From positions 1-64,000 of the forward strand of contig NZ_CABVII010000003.1 in assembly GCF_902497995.1 (NCBI RefSeq): 64,000 bases of DNA, in the 5' to 3' direction. Source of the DNA: Pseudomonas fluorescens (GTDB lineage Bacteria > Pseudomonadota > Gammaproteobacteria > Pseudomonadales > Pseudomonadaceae). A model generated the notes under the pieces. The model was not told the origin of the DNA and did not search any database. It saw nothing but the letters and a program-made list of their open reading frames with translations. A program made the position numbers and the translations under genes. Of this stretch, positions 20,601 through 29,527 are shown piece after piece; the first letter of the stretch is position 1, and each line of letters starts with the position of its first letter.

Positions 20601-21108
20601 TGCCGGCCGCTTCTTCGATGAAGTTGCGCAGGTCTTCCGGCTTGGCTTCGATCAGCTTGGAGATCATCCCCTGCTCGATGATCGAATAGCTGCGCGGGCC
20701 GAGGCCGGTGCCGAGAAAGATGTCGGTGATGTCACGACGACGGCATTTGGCGCCGTTGAGGAAATAACTGTTCTGGCTGTCGCGGGTCACTTTGCGGCGA
20801 ATGGAGATTTCGGCGTAGGCCGCGTATTCGCCGATCAAGGTGCCATCGGAGTTATCGAACACCAGTTCGATGCTCGCCTGGCTCACCGGTTTGCGGCTGG
20901 TGGAGCCGTTGAAGATGACATCGGTCATCGACTCGCCGCGCAGGTTCTTGGCCGAGCTCTCGCCCATCACCCAACGGACGGCGTCGATGATGTTCGACTT
21001 GCCGCAACCATTGGGTCCGACCACCGCCGCCATGTTACTGGGGAAGTTCACCGTGGTCGGGTCGACGAAGGATTTGAACCCCGCCAGTTTGATGCACTTG
21101 AGCCGCAC
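17620..21108 (-). CDS. smc: Chromosome segregation protein SMC
   Basis: The 1162-residue SMC ATPase compacts and segregates the chromosome. The Walker A motif GPNGCGKSN is at about residues 32-40. Two long coiled coils rich in Glu, Gln and Arg flank a hinge around residues 510-620. The C-terminal head holds the signature LLSGGEKALTALAL and Walker B CMLDEVDAPLDD. The start codon is GTG, two bases after the GntR gene stop, so translation may be coupled. Confidence 0.97.
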   Translation of the reverse strand: MRLKCIKLAGFKSFVDPTTVNFPSNMAAVVGPNGCGKSNIIDAVRWVMGESSAKNLRGESMTDVIFNGSTSRKPVSQASIELVFDNSDGTLIGEYAAYAEISIRRKVTRDSQNSYFLNGAKCRRRDITDIFLGTGLGPRSYSIIEQGMISKLIEAKPEDLRNFIEEAAGISKYKERRRETENRIRRTHENLARLTDLREELERQLERLHRQAEAAKKYQEYKGEERQLKAQLSALRWQALNEQVGQREAIIGTQEISFEALVAEQRNADAAIERLRDGHHDLSERFNLVQGRFYSVGGDIARVEQSIQHGQQRLRQLQDDLKEAERARLETESHLGHDRTLLLTLGEELDMLTPEQEVTSAAAEEAAAALEESETTMHGWQEQWDTFNLTAAEPRRQAEVQQSRIQQLETGMERLADRQKRLGEERTLLSADPEDAAIMELGEQLAASEATLEDLQSSEEAQVERLEQLRQELQQALSAQQQAQGDLQRLNGRLASLEALQQAALDPGTGTAQWLREQHLADRPRLAEGLKVQAGWELAVETVLGADLQAVLVDDFADFDLAGFAQGDLRLLSPASDGMCVAGSLLDKVEAQIDLSPWLGQVKPVENLEQALALRSQLSAGQSLISRDGYWVGPHFLRVRRASEAESGVLARGQEIQRLGLEREEREATVETLEARLQNLRAQQRQQENGREHLRRLLQDEARQQGELKARLSAGKAKIEQLTLRRTRLDEELVELGEQRALEHENIGEARLQLQEALDSMALDTEQRELLLAQRDSLRERLDRVRQEARQHKDHAHQLAVRLGSLKAQHDSTRQAMERLEMQSERLTEKREQLSLNLEEGEAPLEELRLTLEGLLDKRMTVDEALKTAQIALEDADRELREAEKRRNQAEQQSQLIRGQLEQQRMEWQALSVRRKALEDQLLEDGYDLHGVLATLVPGANEKDAEEELERIAARIQRLGAINLAAIDEYQQQSERKRYLDAQNDDLVEALDTLENVIRKIDKETRNRFKDTFDQINAGIQALFPKVFGGGSAYLELTGEDLLDTGVTIMARPPGKKNSTIHLLSGGEKALTALALVFAIFKLNPAPFCMLDEVDAPLDDANVGRYARLVKEMSQTVQFIYITHNKIAMEMADQLMGVTMHEPGCSRLVAVDVEEAMAMVEA

Positions 21109-21110
21109 CC

Positions 21111-21770
21111 TTAAGCGTCCGTCAGGGCGGAGACCACCAGATCGCAGCTGCGCTGGGCATACGCCGTCAGCACTACGCGGATCTGCGCAAAGTCACGGGC
21201 CAGCACGGCGGCGAGCAGGCGCTCGAACAGCTCGAGGAACTCGCTCATCGAGGCCTTGCGCTGGTCCAGGGCGAGGAAATACGCGCGGCTCATGGCCGGC
21301 TGCAGATTCTCGACGGTTTCCTGCAAGTACGGGTTATTGGCAAACGGGTACGCGGCGCGCATCACGTTGAAGCTGTCATCGACGAAGGTGCGGATGTCCT
21401 GACGCTCGTAGCTGGCGGTCAGGCGCTGCTGGATCTGCACGAACGGCGCCATGTCGGCCTGGACTTGCCAGCCGCTGGCCACGGCATTGCCGAGCAGGAT
21501 GTACAACTCGCTCATCAGCGTGCAAAGGCTCTGCACCTTGTGGACGGTGAGCTCGGTGACATGGGCGCCCCGTCGCGGCAGGATCGCGATCAAGTGGCGC
21601 CGCTCGAGGATCAGCAAGGCTTCGCGAACCGAACCGCGGCTGACATTGAGGGCCAGCGTGACCTTCTGTTCCTGGATGCGCTCTCCGGGCTTCATTTCGC
21701 CACGAATGATGCGTTCGGCGAGGTGGTGAGCGATTTGCTCGGCGAGGCTGTCCGGCGCCTTGAACGTCAT
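21111..21770 (-). CDS. GntR-family (FadR/FCD type) transcriptional regulator
   Basis: A 219-residue regulator. The N-terminal winged helix (SLAEQIAHHLAERIIRGEMKPGERI … NVSRGSVREALLILERR) is followed by an all-helical FCD ligand domain. It is divergent from xdhA, with tandem dyads in the shared intergenic region, so control of purine catabolism is likely. It is also two bases upstream of smc. The ligand is unknown. Confidence 0.88.
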   Translation of the reverse strand: MTFKAPDSLAEQIAHHLAERIIRGEMKPGERIQEQKVTLALNVSRGSVREALLILERRHLIAILPRRGAHVTELTVHKVQSLCTLMSELYILLGNAVASGWQVQADMAPFVQIQQRLTASYERQDIRTFVDDSFNVMRAAYPFANNPYLQETVENLQPAMSRAYFLALDQRKASMSEFLELFERLLAAVLARDFAQIRVVLTAYAQRSCDLVVSALTDA

Positions 21771-21941
21771 GGTTGTTCTTCAAACTCTTCGATTTGCACA
21801 AGCGGCGCAGTGTAGCGCAATTGATAGGCCCTGGCGGAGTGCCCGTCCGGTGGTTTTTGGCACGATTCAAGCAAAAAGCAGACTGACGAACCAGGGTCAA
21901 TAATGAACAAACCAGTCGTTGATCGACAAAACATCATTTCC

Positions 21942-21991
21942 TGACCTTTAGGTCAAAAAATCATTGACCGAAAAGTCAGACCTGCTAAATT
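21942..21991 (+). promoter_or_regulatory. Tandem operator-like dyads overlapping the xdhA promoter
   Basis: TGACCTTTAGGTCA (21942-21955) is a perfect dyad. A degenerate second copy, TGACCGAAAAGTCA (21965-21978), lies 23 bases further on. The second copy contains TTGACC, a possible -35, followed 15-16 bases later by TGCTAAAT, a possible extended -10. A repressor bound here would block RNA polymerase; the adjacent GntR protein is the obvious candidate. Confidence 0.55.
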
Positions 21992-22036
21992 CGGTACCTG
22001 TCGGTTAACAACAATAACGAGTCTGCGAGGCCTTCC

Positions 22037-23491
22037 GTGATCCAGTTTTTACTTAACCAGGAACTCCGTAGCGAGCACGCCCTGGACCCGAACCTGACCG
22101 TGCTCAATTATCTGCGCGACCATGTGGGCAAACCCGGCACCAAAGAAGGCTGCGCCAGCGGCGACTGTGGCGCGTGCACCGTGGTGGTTGGCGAACTCCA
22201 GACCGAAGACGACGGCCGCGAACACATTCGCTACCGCAGCCTCAACTCGTGCCTGACCTTTGTTTCGTCGTTGCATGGCAAACAACTGATCAGCGTTGAA
22301 GACCTCAAGCACAAGGGCGAACTGCACAGCGTGCAGAAAGCCATGGTCGAGTGCCACGGCTCGCAATGCGGCTTCTGCACCCCGGGCTTCGTGATGTCGC
22401 TGTTCGCCCTGCAAAAGAACAGCGATCAACCGGACGCCCATAAAGCTCACGAAGCCCTGGCCGGCAACCTCTGCCGCTGCACCGGCTATCGACCGATCCT
22501 GGCCGCTGCCGAACAGTCCTGCTGCGCCAAGCAACCGGACCAGTTCGATGTGCGTGAAGCCGATACCATTGCCCGTCTGAAAGCCATCGCCCCCACCAAC
22601 ATCGGCGAACTCAACAGTGGCGACAAGCGCTGCCTGGTGCCGCTGACCGTGGCCGACCTGGCTGACCTCTACGACGCTTATCCACAAGCGCGCCTGCTGG
22701 CCGGCGGTACGGATCTGGCGCTGGAAGTCACGCAGTTCCATCGCACCCTGCCGGTGATGATCTACGTCGGCAACGTCACCGAGATGAAGCGCATCGAGGT
22801 GTTCGACGATCGCCTGGAAATCGGTGCCGCCACCGCCCTCTCCGATTGCTACGAGGCCTTGAAGGCCGAATACCCGGACTTCGGCGAACTGTTGCAGCGT
22901 TTCGCGTCCTTGCAGATCCGCAACCAGGGCACCCTCGGCGGCAACATCGGCAACGCCTCGCCCATCGGTGATTCACCACCGCTGCTGATCGCCCTGGGTG
23001 CGCAGATCGTACTGTGCAAAGGCGAAACCCGCCGCACCATGGCCCTGGAAGATTACTTCATCGATTACCGGGTCACCGCGCGCCAGGAGAGCGAGTTCAT
23101 CGAGAAGATCGTCGTGCCCCGTGCCAGTGCCGAACAATTGTTCCGTGCCTACAAAGTGTCCAAGCGTCTGGACGATGACATTTCCGCGGTCTGCGCCGCG
23201 TTCAATCTGCGCATCGACAACGGTGTGATTGCCGACGCCCGCGTGGCGTTTGGCGGCATGGCGGCCATCCCCAAACGCGCCAAGCACTGTGAAGCCGTGC
23301 TGCTGGGCGCCACCTGGAACAACGATACCGTCGAGCGGGCCTGCGCCGCACTGGCCGAGGATTTCACACCGCTCTCGGACTTCCGCGCCAGCAAGGAATA
23401 TCGCCTGCTCAGCGCGCAGAACCTGCTGCGCAAATACTTCATCGAACTGCAAACACCGCACATCGAGACTCGGGTGACCGCTTATGTCTAA
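22037..23491 (+). CDS. xdhA: Xanthine dehydrogenase small subunit (2Fe-2S and FAD)
   Basis: A 484-residue subunit. An N-terminal ferredoxin-like [2Fe-2S] domain (CASGDCGACTVVV), a second all-helical [2Fe-2S] domain (CGFCTPG … CRCTGYR) and a FAD domain (LLAGGTDLALEV, NIGNASPIGDSPP) are all present. It passes electrons from the molybdenum site to NAD+. The start codon is GTG with GAGG eight bases upstream. It overlaps xdhB by eight bases. Confidence 0.95.
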   Translation: MIQFLLNQELRSEHALDPNLTVLNYLRDHVGKPGTKEGCASGDCGACTVVVGELQTEDDGREHIRYRSLNSCLTFVSSLHGKQLISVEDLKHKGELHSVQKAMVECHGSQCGFCTPGFVMSLFALQKNSDQPDAHKAHEALAGNLCRCTGYRPILAAAEQSCCAKQPDQFDVREADTIARLKAIAPTNIGELNSGDKRCLVPLTVADLADLYDAYPQARLLAGGTDLALEVTQFHRTLPVMIYVGNVTEMKRIEVFDDRLEIGAATALSDCYEALKAEYPDFGELLQRFASLQIRNQGTLGGNIGNASPIGDSPPLLIALGAQIVLCKGETRRTMALEDYFIDYRVTARQESEFIEKIVVPRASAEQLFRAYKVSKRLDDDISAVCAAFNLRIDNGVIADARVAFGGMAAIPKRAKHCEAVLLGATWNNDTVERACAALAEDFTPLSDFRASKEYRLLSAQNLLRKYFIELQTPHIETRVTAYV

Positions 23492-25883
23492 TCATCACGC
23501 CGTAGAGAAGACCCAGGCCGAACTGGCTGAACTGTTCGCCAAGGACCTGACCACCGGTGTCGGCCGCAGCGTCAAGCACGACAGCGCCGCCAAGCATGTG
23601 TCCGGCGAAGCGCAGTACATCGACGACCGGCTGGAATTCCCGAACCAACTGCACGTTTATGCACGGCTGTCGGACCGCGCCCACGCGAAAATCATCAGCA
23701 TCGACACCCAGCCGTGCTACGCCTTCGAAGGCGTGCGCATCGCCATCACCCACGAAGACGTGCCGGGCCTGAAAGACATCGGCCCCTTGCTGCCTGGCGA
23801 CCCGCTGCTGGCCATCGATGACGTGCAGTTCGTCGGCCAACCGGTGCTCGCCGTCGCGGCGAAAGACCTGGAAACCGCGCGTAAGGCGGCCATGGCCGCG
23901 ATCATCGAATACGAAGATCTCGAGCCGGTACTGGACGTGGTCGAAGCCCTGCGCAAACGCCACTTCGTGCTCGACAGTCACACCCATCAGCGGGGCGATT
24001 CGGCATCGGCACTGGCTAGCGCAGAGCATCGCATTCAAGGCACGCTGCACATCGGCGGCCAGGAACATTTCTACCTCGAAACCCAGATCTCTTCGGTGAT
24101 GCCGACCGAAGACGGCGGGATGATCGTCTACTGTTCGACCCAGAACCCCACCGAAGTGCAGAAACTGGTGGCCGAGGTGCTGGACGTGTCAATGAACAAG
24201 ATCGTCGTCGACATGCGTCGCATGGGCGGCGGTTTCGGCGGCAAGGAAACCCAGGCGGCCAGCCCGGCATGCTTGTGCGCAGTGATCGCGCACCTCACCG
24301 GCCAGCCGACCAAGATGCGCCTGCCGCGGGTCGAAGACATGCTGATGACCGGCAAGCGTCACCCGTTCTACGTCGAGTACGACGTCGGCTTCGACAGCAC
24401 CGGTCGCCTGCACGGCATCGCCCTGGAATTGGCCGGCAACTGCGGTTGCTCGCCCGATTTGTCGGCGTCGATCGTCGACCGTGCGATGTTCCACGCCGAC
24501 AACTCGTACTACCTGGGCGATGCCACCATCAACGGCCACCGCTGCAAGACCAACACCGCGTCGAACACCGCTTACCGTGGTTTCGGCGGCCCGCAAGGCA
24601 TGGTCGCCATCGAAGAAGTGATGGACGCGATTGCCCGCCACCTGGCCCTGGATCCGCTGGCGGTGCGCAAGGCCAACTACTACGGCAAGACCGAGCGTAA
24701 CGTCACTCACTACTACCAGACCGTCGAGCACAACATGCTCGAGGAAATGACCGCCGAACTGGAACAAAGCAGCCAGTACGCCGAGCGCCGCGAAGCGATC
24801 CGTCGCTACAACGCCAACAGCCCGATCCTGAAAAAAGGCCTGGCGCTGACCCCGGTGAAATTCGGTATTTCCTTTACCGCCAGCTTCCTTAACCAGGCAG
24901 GTGCCTTGATCCACGTCTACACCGACGGCAGTATCCACCTGAACCATGGCGGCACGGAAATGGGCCAGGGTCTCAACACCAAGGTCGCGCAGGTGGTGGC
25001 CGAAGTGTTCCAGGTGGAAATGGACCGCGTGCAGATCACCGCGACCAACACCGACAAGGTGCCGAACACCTCGCCGACCGCCGCTTCCAGTGGGGCCGAC
25101 CTCAACGGCAAAGCCGCACAGAACGCCGCTGAAATCATCAAGAAGCGCCTGGTCGAATTTGCCGCGCGGCACTACAAGGTCAGCGAAGAAGACGTGGAAT
25201 TCCACAACGGTCATGTGCGGGTTCGCGATCACATCCTGACCTTCGAATCGCTGATCCAGCAGGCGTATTTCGCTCAGGTTTCGCTGTCGAGCACCGGGTT
25301 CTACAAGACCCCGAAAATCTACTACGACCGCAGTCAGGCCCGTGGTCGGCCGTTCTACTACTACGCCTTTGGCGCGGCCTGTTGCGAGGTGATCGTCGAC
25401 ACCCTGACCGGCGAGTACAAGATGCTGCGCACCGACATCCTCCACGACGTCGGCGACTCGCTGAACCCGGCCATCGACATCGGCCAGGTCGAGGGTGGTT
25501 TCATCCAGGGCATGGGCTGGCTGACCATGGAAGAGCTGGTCTGGAATGCCAAGGGCAAACTGATGACCAACGGCCCGGCGAGCTACAAGATTCCGGCGGT
25601 GGCGGACATGCCGCTGGACCTGCGAGTGAAGCTGGTGGAAAACCGCAAGAACCCGGAAGACACGGTGTTTCATTCCAAGGCGGTGGGTGAGCCGCCGTTC
25701 ATGCTCGGCATTGCGTCGTGGTGTGCGATCAAGGATGCGGTGGCGAGTCTGGGCGACTACAGGCATCAGCCGAAAATCGATGCGCCGGCGACGCCGGAGC
25801 GGGTGTTGTGGGGGTGTGAGCAGATGCGGCAGTTGACGGTGGCAAAGGCTGTCGAGGCCGAAACCGAGCTGGCTTCACTTTAA
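23484..25883 (+). CDS. xdhB: Xanthine dehydrogenase large subunit (molybdopterin)
   Basis: The 799-residue catalytic subunit oxidises hypoxanthine and xanthine to urate. Molybdenum cofactor motifs include RMGGGFGGKE and YRGFGGPQG. The active-site glutamate is probably in KAVGEPPFMLG near the C-terminus. The ATG lies within the end of xdhA. Confidence 0.96.
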   Translation: MSNHHAVEKTQAELAELFAKDLTTGVGRSVKHDSAAKHVSGEAQYIDDRLEFPNQLHVYARLSDRAHAKIISIDTQPCYAFEGVRIAITHEDVPGLKDIGPLLPGDPLLAIDDVQFVGQPVLAVAAKDLETARKAAMAAIIEYEDLEPVLDVVEALRKRHFVLDSHTHQRGDSASALASAEHRIQGTLHIGGQEHFYLETQISSVMPTEDGGMIVYCSTQNPTEVQKLVAEVLDVSMNKIVVDMRRMGGGFGGKETQAASPACLCAVIAHLTGQPTKMRLPRVEDMLMTGKRHPFYVEYDVGFDSTGRLHGIALELAGNCGCSPDLSASIVDRAMFHADNSYYLGDATINGHRCKTNTASNTAYRGFGGPQGMVAIEEVMDAIARHLALDPLAVRKANYYGKTERNVTHYYQTVEHNMLEEMTAELEQSSQYAERREAIRRYNANSPILKKGLALTPVKFGISFTASFLNQAGALIHVYTDGSIHLNHGGTEMGQGLNTKVAQVVAEVFQVEMDRVQITATNTDKVPNTSPTAASSGADLNGKAAQNAAEIIKKRLVEFAARHYKVSEEDVEFHNGHVRVRDHILTFESLIQQAYFAQVSLSSTGFYKTPKIYYDRSQARGRPFYYYAFGAACCEVIVDTLTGEYKMLRTDILHDVGDSLNPAIDIGQVEGGFIQGMGWLTMEELVWNAKGKLMTNGPASYKIPAVADMPLDLRVKLVENRKNPEDTVFHSKAVGEPPFMLGIASWCAIKDAVASLGDYRHQPKIDAPATPERVLWGCEQMRQLTVAKAVEAETELASL

Positions 25884-25896
25884 GACCGAGGTGCGG

Positions 25897-25985
25897 CCTT
25901 CGCGGGCAAGCTTCGCTCCTACAGGTTGGCGGTGATCTCCCGACCACCATCAATCCCGTAGGAGCGAGGCTTGCCCGCGAAGAGA
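25897..25985. repeat. REP pair between xdhB and xdhC
   Basis: CCTTCGCGGGCAAGCTTCGCTCC and, in opposite orientation, GTAGGAGCGAGGCTTGCCCGCGAA. Confidence 0.8.
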
Positions 25986-26019
25986 CCCGAACAGACAACA
26001 ATGTTGTAGGGGTGAAAAC

Positions 26020-26865
26020 ATGTACAACTGGATCGACGCCCTCGCCGACCTGCAATCCCGGGGTGAACCCTGCGTGCTGGTGACCATCATCGAAGAGCTC
26101 GGCTCGACGCCGCGCAATGCCGGCTCGAAGATGGTCATCAGCGCCAGCCAGACCTTCGACACCATCGGTGGCGGGCATCTGGAATACAAGGCCATGCAGA
26201 TCGGCCGCGAGATGCTTGCCAGCGGCAAGCAAGACACCCATCTGGAACGCTTCAGCCTCGGCGCCGGCCTCGGCCAGTGCTGTGGCGGCGTGACCGTGTT
26301 GCTGTTCGAGCCGATGGGCCAGGTCCAGGCACAGATCGCCGTGTTCGGTGCCGGTCATGTCGGTCGGGCGCTGGTGCCGTTGCTCGCCAGCCTGCCCTGC
26401 CGGGTGCGCTGGATCGACTCGCGGGAAACGGAATTCCCGGAACAGATGCCCCACGGCGTGCGCAAGATTGTCAGCGAAGAACCGGTAGACGAAGTAGACG
26501 ACCTGCCCGCCGGCAGCTACTGCATCGTCATGACCCACAACCACCAGCTCGACCTTGAACTCACCGCCGCCATCCTCAAGCGCAACGACTTCGCCTACTT
26601 CGGCCTGATCGGTTCGAATACCAAGCGGGTGAAGTTCGAACACCGCCTGCGCGACCGAGGCTTCGACAGCGCCGTGCTGCAACGCATGCGCTGCCCCATG
26701 GGCATCGGCGAAGTCAAAGGCAAGTTGCCTGTGGAAATCGCCATCTCCATCGCCGGCGAAATCATCGCCACCTATAACGCCGATTTCGGTCAGCACACTG
26801 CCAGCGCCGGATCCTCGATTGCCAAACTGCTGCCTGCTTCACGCCGCAGCCACGCTTCGAACTAA
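26020..26865 (+). CDS. xdhC: Xanthine dehydrogenase accessory protein XdhC
   Basis: XdhC (281 aa) binds and delivers the sulfurated molybdenum cofactor to XdhB. The N-terminal XdhC/CoxI motif (EELGSTPRNAGSKMVI, GGGHLEYKA, GQCCGG) and a C-terminal Rossmann-like domain (AVFGAGHVGRALV, GLIGSNTKR) are visible. It is third in the xdhABC-guaD transcription order, after a REP. Confidence 0.95.
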   Translation: MYNWIDALADLQSRGEPCVLVTIIEELGSTPRNAGSKMVISASQTFDTIGGGHLEYKAMQIGREMLASGKQDTHLERFSLGAGLGQCCGGVTVLLFEPMGQVQAQIAVFGAGHVGRALVPLLASLPCRVRWIDSRETEFPEQMPHGVRKIVSEEPVDEVDDLPAGSYCIVMTHNHQLDLELTAAILKRNDFAYFGLIGSNTKRVKFEHRLRDRGFDSAVLQRMRCPMGIGEVKGKLPVEIAISIAGEIIATYNADFGQHTASAGSSIAKLLPASRRSHASN

Positions 26866-26888
26866 AAAGCCACGAACTGAGAACGACA

Positions 26889-28193
26889 ATGCCTCTGACT
26901 CGCAAAGCCTACCGCGCCGCCATCCTGCACAGCATCGCCGACCCCGCCGTAGTGGGCATCGAAGCCTCGTACGAGTATTTCGAAGACGGCTTGCTGGTGG
27001 TCGACAACGGCAAAATCAGTGCCCTTGGTCACGCCAGTGAACTGCTGCCCTCCCTGCCGGCCGATATCGAAATCACCCATTACCAGGACGCGCTGATTAC
27101 CCCCGGCTTCATCGACACCCACATCCACCTGCCGCAAACCGGCATGGTCGGTGCTTACGGCGAGCAATTGCTGGACTGGCTCAACACTTACACCTTCCCC
27201 TGCGAAAGCCAGTTCGCCGACAAGGCCCACGCCGATGAAGTCGCCGACATTTTCATCAAGGAACTACTGCGTAACGGCACCACCACCGCGCTGGTCTTCG
27301 GCAGCGTGCATCCGCAGTCGGTGAACTCGTTCTTCGAGGCCGCCGAACAGCTGGACCTGCGGATGATCGCCGGCAAGGTGATGATGGATCGCAACGCACC
27401 GGACTACCTGACCGACACCGCCGAATCCAGCTATGTGCAAAGCAAGGCGCTGATCGAACGCTGGCACGGTAAGGGTCGCCTGCACTACGCCGTCACCCCG
27501 CGCTTCGCTCCGACCAGCACCCCGGAACAGCTTACCCTCGCTGGGCAGTTGCTCAGCGAATTCCCGGATCTGTACATGCAGACCCACATCAGCGAAAACC
27601 TCAAGGAAATCGAATGGGTCAAGGAACTGTTCCCGGAGCGTAAAGGCTACCTGGACGTTTACGATCACTACCAGTTGTTGGGTGAGCGTTCAGTGTTCGC
27701 CCATGGCGTGCACCTGTGCGACGACGAGTGCGCCCGGCTGGCGGAAACCGGCTCGGCCATCGCCTTCTGCCCGACCTCGAACTTCTTCCTCGGCAGTGGC
27801 CTGTTCAACCTGCCAATGGCCGAGAAGCACAAGCTGAATGTCGGGCTGGGTACGGACGTCGGCGGCGGCACCAGTTTCTCGCTGCTGCAAACGTTGAACG
27901 AAGCGTACAAGGTCATGCAGCTGCAAGGGGCGCGACTGAGCCCGTTCAAATCGCTGTACCTGGCAACCCTCGGCGGCGCGCGTGCGCTGCGCCTGGAAGA
28001 CAAGATCGGCACCCTCCAACCGGGCACCGACGCCGACTTCCTGGTGCTGGACTACAACGCCACGCCGTTGCTGAGCTATCGCTTGAAGCAGGCCAATAAC
28101 ATTGCCGAGACCTTGTTTGTGTTGATGACGCTGGGGGATGACCGGACTGTTCTGCAGACTTATGCGGCGGGGAATCAGGTGCATCAGCGGTAG
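26889..28193 (+). CDS. guaD: Guanine deaminase
   Basis: GuaD (434 aa) is an amidohydrolase that turns guanine into xanthine, the substrate of XdhAB. The metal site begins PGFIDTHIHLPQ; further motifs are QTHISEN, FAHGVHL, CPTSNFFLGSGL and LGTDVGGG. It starts 23 bases after xdhC. Confidence 0.96.
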   Translation: MPLTRKAYRAAILHSIADPAVVGIEASYEYFEDGLLVVDNGKISALGHASELLPSLPADIEITHYQDALITPGFIDTHIHLPQTGMVGAYGEQLLDWLNTYTFPCESQFADKAHADEVADIFIKELLRNGTTTALVFGSVHPQSVNSFFEAAEQLDLRMIAGKVMMDRNAPDYLTDTAESSYVQSKALIERWHGKGRLHYAVTPRFAPTSTPEQLTLAGQLLSEFPDLYMQTHISENLKEIEWVKELFPERKGYLDVYDHYQLLGERSVFAHGVHLCDDECARLAETGSAIAFCPTSNFFLGSGLFNLPMAEKHKLNVGLGTDVGGGTSFSLLQTLNEAYKVMQLQGARLSPFKSLYLATLGGARALRLEDKIGTLQPGTDADFLVLDYNATPLLSYRLKQANNIAETLFVLMTLGDDRTVLQTYAAGNQVHQR

Positions 28194-28207
28194 GTTATTC
28201 CGGGCAT

Positions 28208-28245
28208 AAAAAATCCCCCGCGATTGTGGTTGCGGGGGATTTCTC
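28208..28245 (+). terminator. Intrinsic terminator after guaD
   Basis: AAATCCCCCGC pairs with GCGGGGGATTT across ten bases. Confidence 0.85.
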
Positions 28246-28260
28246 TGTGTCTTTGAAGCC

Positions 28261-28358
28261 GCCTTCGCGAGCAAGCCCGCTCCCACATTAGATCGATGTC
28301 GTACACACATGCTGTGATCGAAATAAATCGAATGTGGGAGCGGGCTTGCTCGCGAAGG
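28261..28358. repeat. REP hairpin (GTGGGAGC variant)
   Basis: GCCTTCGCGAGCAAGCCCGCTCCCACAT and its complement ATGTGGGAGCGGGCTTGCTCGCGAAGG face each other. This is the CCCGCTCCCACA subtype, distinct from the GGAGCGAGG subtype seen elsewhere. Confidence 0.85.
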
Positions 28359-28409
28359 GTGCGACTCGGTCTAACTTAGAGCTTGGCGAAGGCCGCGACT
28401 CGGTCTGAC

Positions 28410-29174
28410 TTAGAACTTGGCCAACGGCCGCCCCGGCTTCCTGGTCTGCAACAAATGCGAGAACACCGCATGCAGGTCATCCGACGCACTTTCCTCGTCA
28501 AGGTTGAGCTTGCTGTCGATGTGATTCATGTGATGCATCATCAAATCCACCGCCAGCTCAGCGTTGCGCGCTTCGATGGCATCGATCAGCTGGGTGTGTT
28601 CGTCGTAGGAACAGTGGGAACGGTTGCCGTTTTCATACTGGGCGATGATCAGCGAAGTCTGCGACACCAGGCTGCGCTGGAAGCTGATCAGTGGGGCATT
28701 CTTCGCCGCTTCGGCCAACTTCAGATGGAACTCGCCCGACAAACGGATACCGGCACCCCGATCGCCACGGGAGAAGCTGTCACGCTCGTCGTCGACCATC
28801 TGTCGCAATTCGGCAATCTGCTCGGCAGTGGCGTGCTGCACGGCCAGTTCAGTGATCGCCCGCTCCACCAGACGCCGGGCCAGGAACACCTGGCGGGCTT
28901 CTTCCACACTCGGGCTGGCGACGACTGCGCCGCGGTTCGGACGCAGCAGCACGACGCTTTCATGGGCCAGGCGCGACAGCGCACGGCGAATGATGGTGCG
29001 ACTGACCCCGAAAATTTCCCCCAGCGCTTCTTCGCTCAACTTGGTGCCGGGCGCCAGACGCTGTTCGAGGATCGCCTCGAAGATATGCGCATAGACAATA
29101 TCGTCCTGGGTACCGCTGCGGCCGGCTTTGCCTGCGCGCGGTTGTTTCTTTAGGGGCTGCAACTGTTCGTTCAT
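28410..29174 (-). CDS. GntR-family (FCD) transcriptional regulator
   Basis: A 254-residue regulator starting MNEQLQPLKKQ; the longer upstream frame is unlikely. An N-terminal winged helix (HIFEAILEQRLAPGTKLSEEALGEIFGVSRTIIRRALSRL) and a C-terminal FCD domain are clear. It is divergent from the BenE-family transporter and sits at the end of the purine catabolic genes, so it probably senses a purine or a related compound; this is inferred from position. Confidence 0.88.
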   Translation of the reverse strand: MNEQLQPLKKQPRAGKAGRSGTQDDIVYAHIFEAILEQRLAPGTKLSEEALGEIFGVSRTIIRRALSRLAHESVVLLRPNRGAVVASPSVEEARQVFLARRLVERAITELAVQHATAEQIAELRQMVDDERDSFSRGDRGAGIRLSGEFHLKLAEAAKNAPLISFQRSLVSQTSLIIAQYENGNRSHCSYDEHTQLIDAIEARNAELAVDLMMHHMNHIDSKLNLDEESASDDLHAVFSHLLQTRKPGRPLAKF

Positions 29175-29527
29175 GGGCACTCGAATCGGGAGAACGGCGG
29201 CGAATTGACCGTGACTGTAATACGGCACAGTGGGTCACTGGCAAGTATCGCGTAAAAAACACTGCGATTGTACACAATGACGGGTGGCAACACGACTGTA
29301 CGGCTGTTTGTCGCCGCGGCTGTATTGCAACGGTCCATTAGGTTTGAGTTTAGGCTTTAACCCAGAATCCGCAGCTGCGATCTCCTGTAGGAGCGAGGCT
29401 TGCCCGCGAAGGCGTGGTGTCAATCAACATTGATGTCGACTGACACCACGCCTTCGCGGGCAAGCCTCGCTCCTACAGGATTCAGTGCGCTACGGATATT
29501 TTCGTACGTATAAGGAACACCGCTGTC
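29175..29527. promoter_or_regulatory. Divergent GntR/transporter intergenic region
   Basis: It holds the two divergent promoters and, at 29384-29479, a long perfect REP hairpin listed separately. I could not fix -35/-10 boxes. Confidence 0.5.
29384..29479. repeat. REP pair forming a perfect 39-bp inverted repeat
   Basis: Bases 29384-29422 are the exact reverse complement of 29441-29479, with an 18-base loop. The arm starts CCTGTAGGAGCGAGGC and extends into the normally variable region (GGCGTGGTGTCA). Confidence 0.92.
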
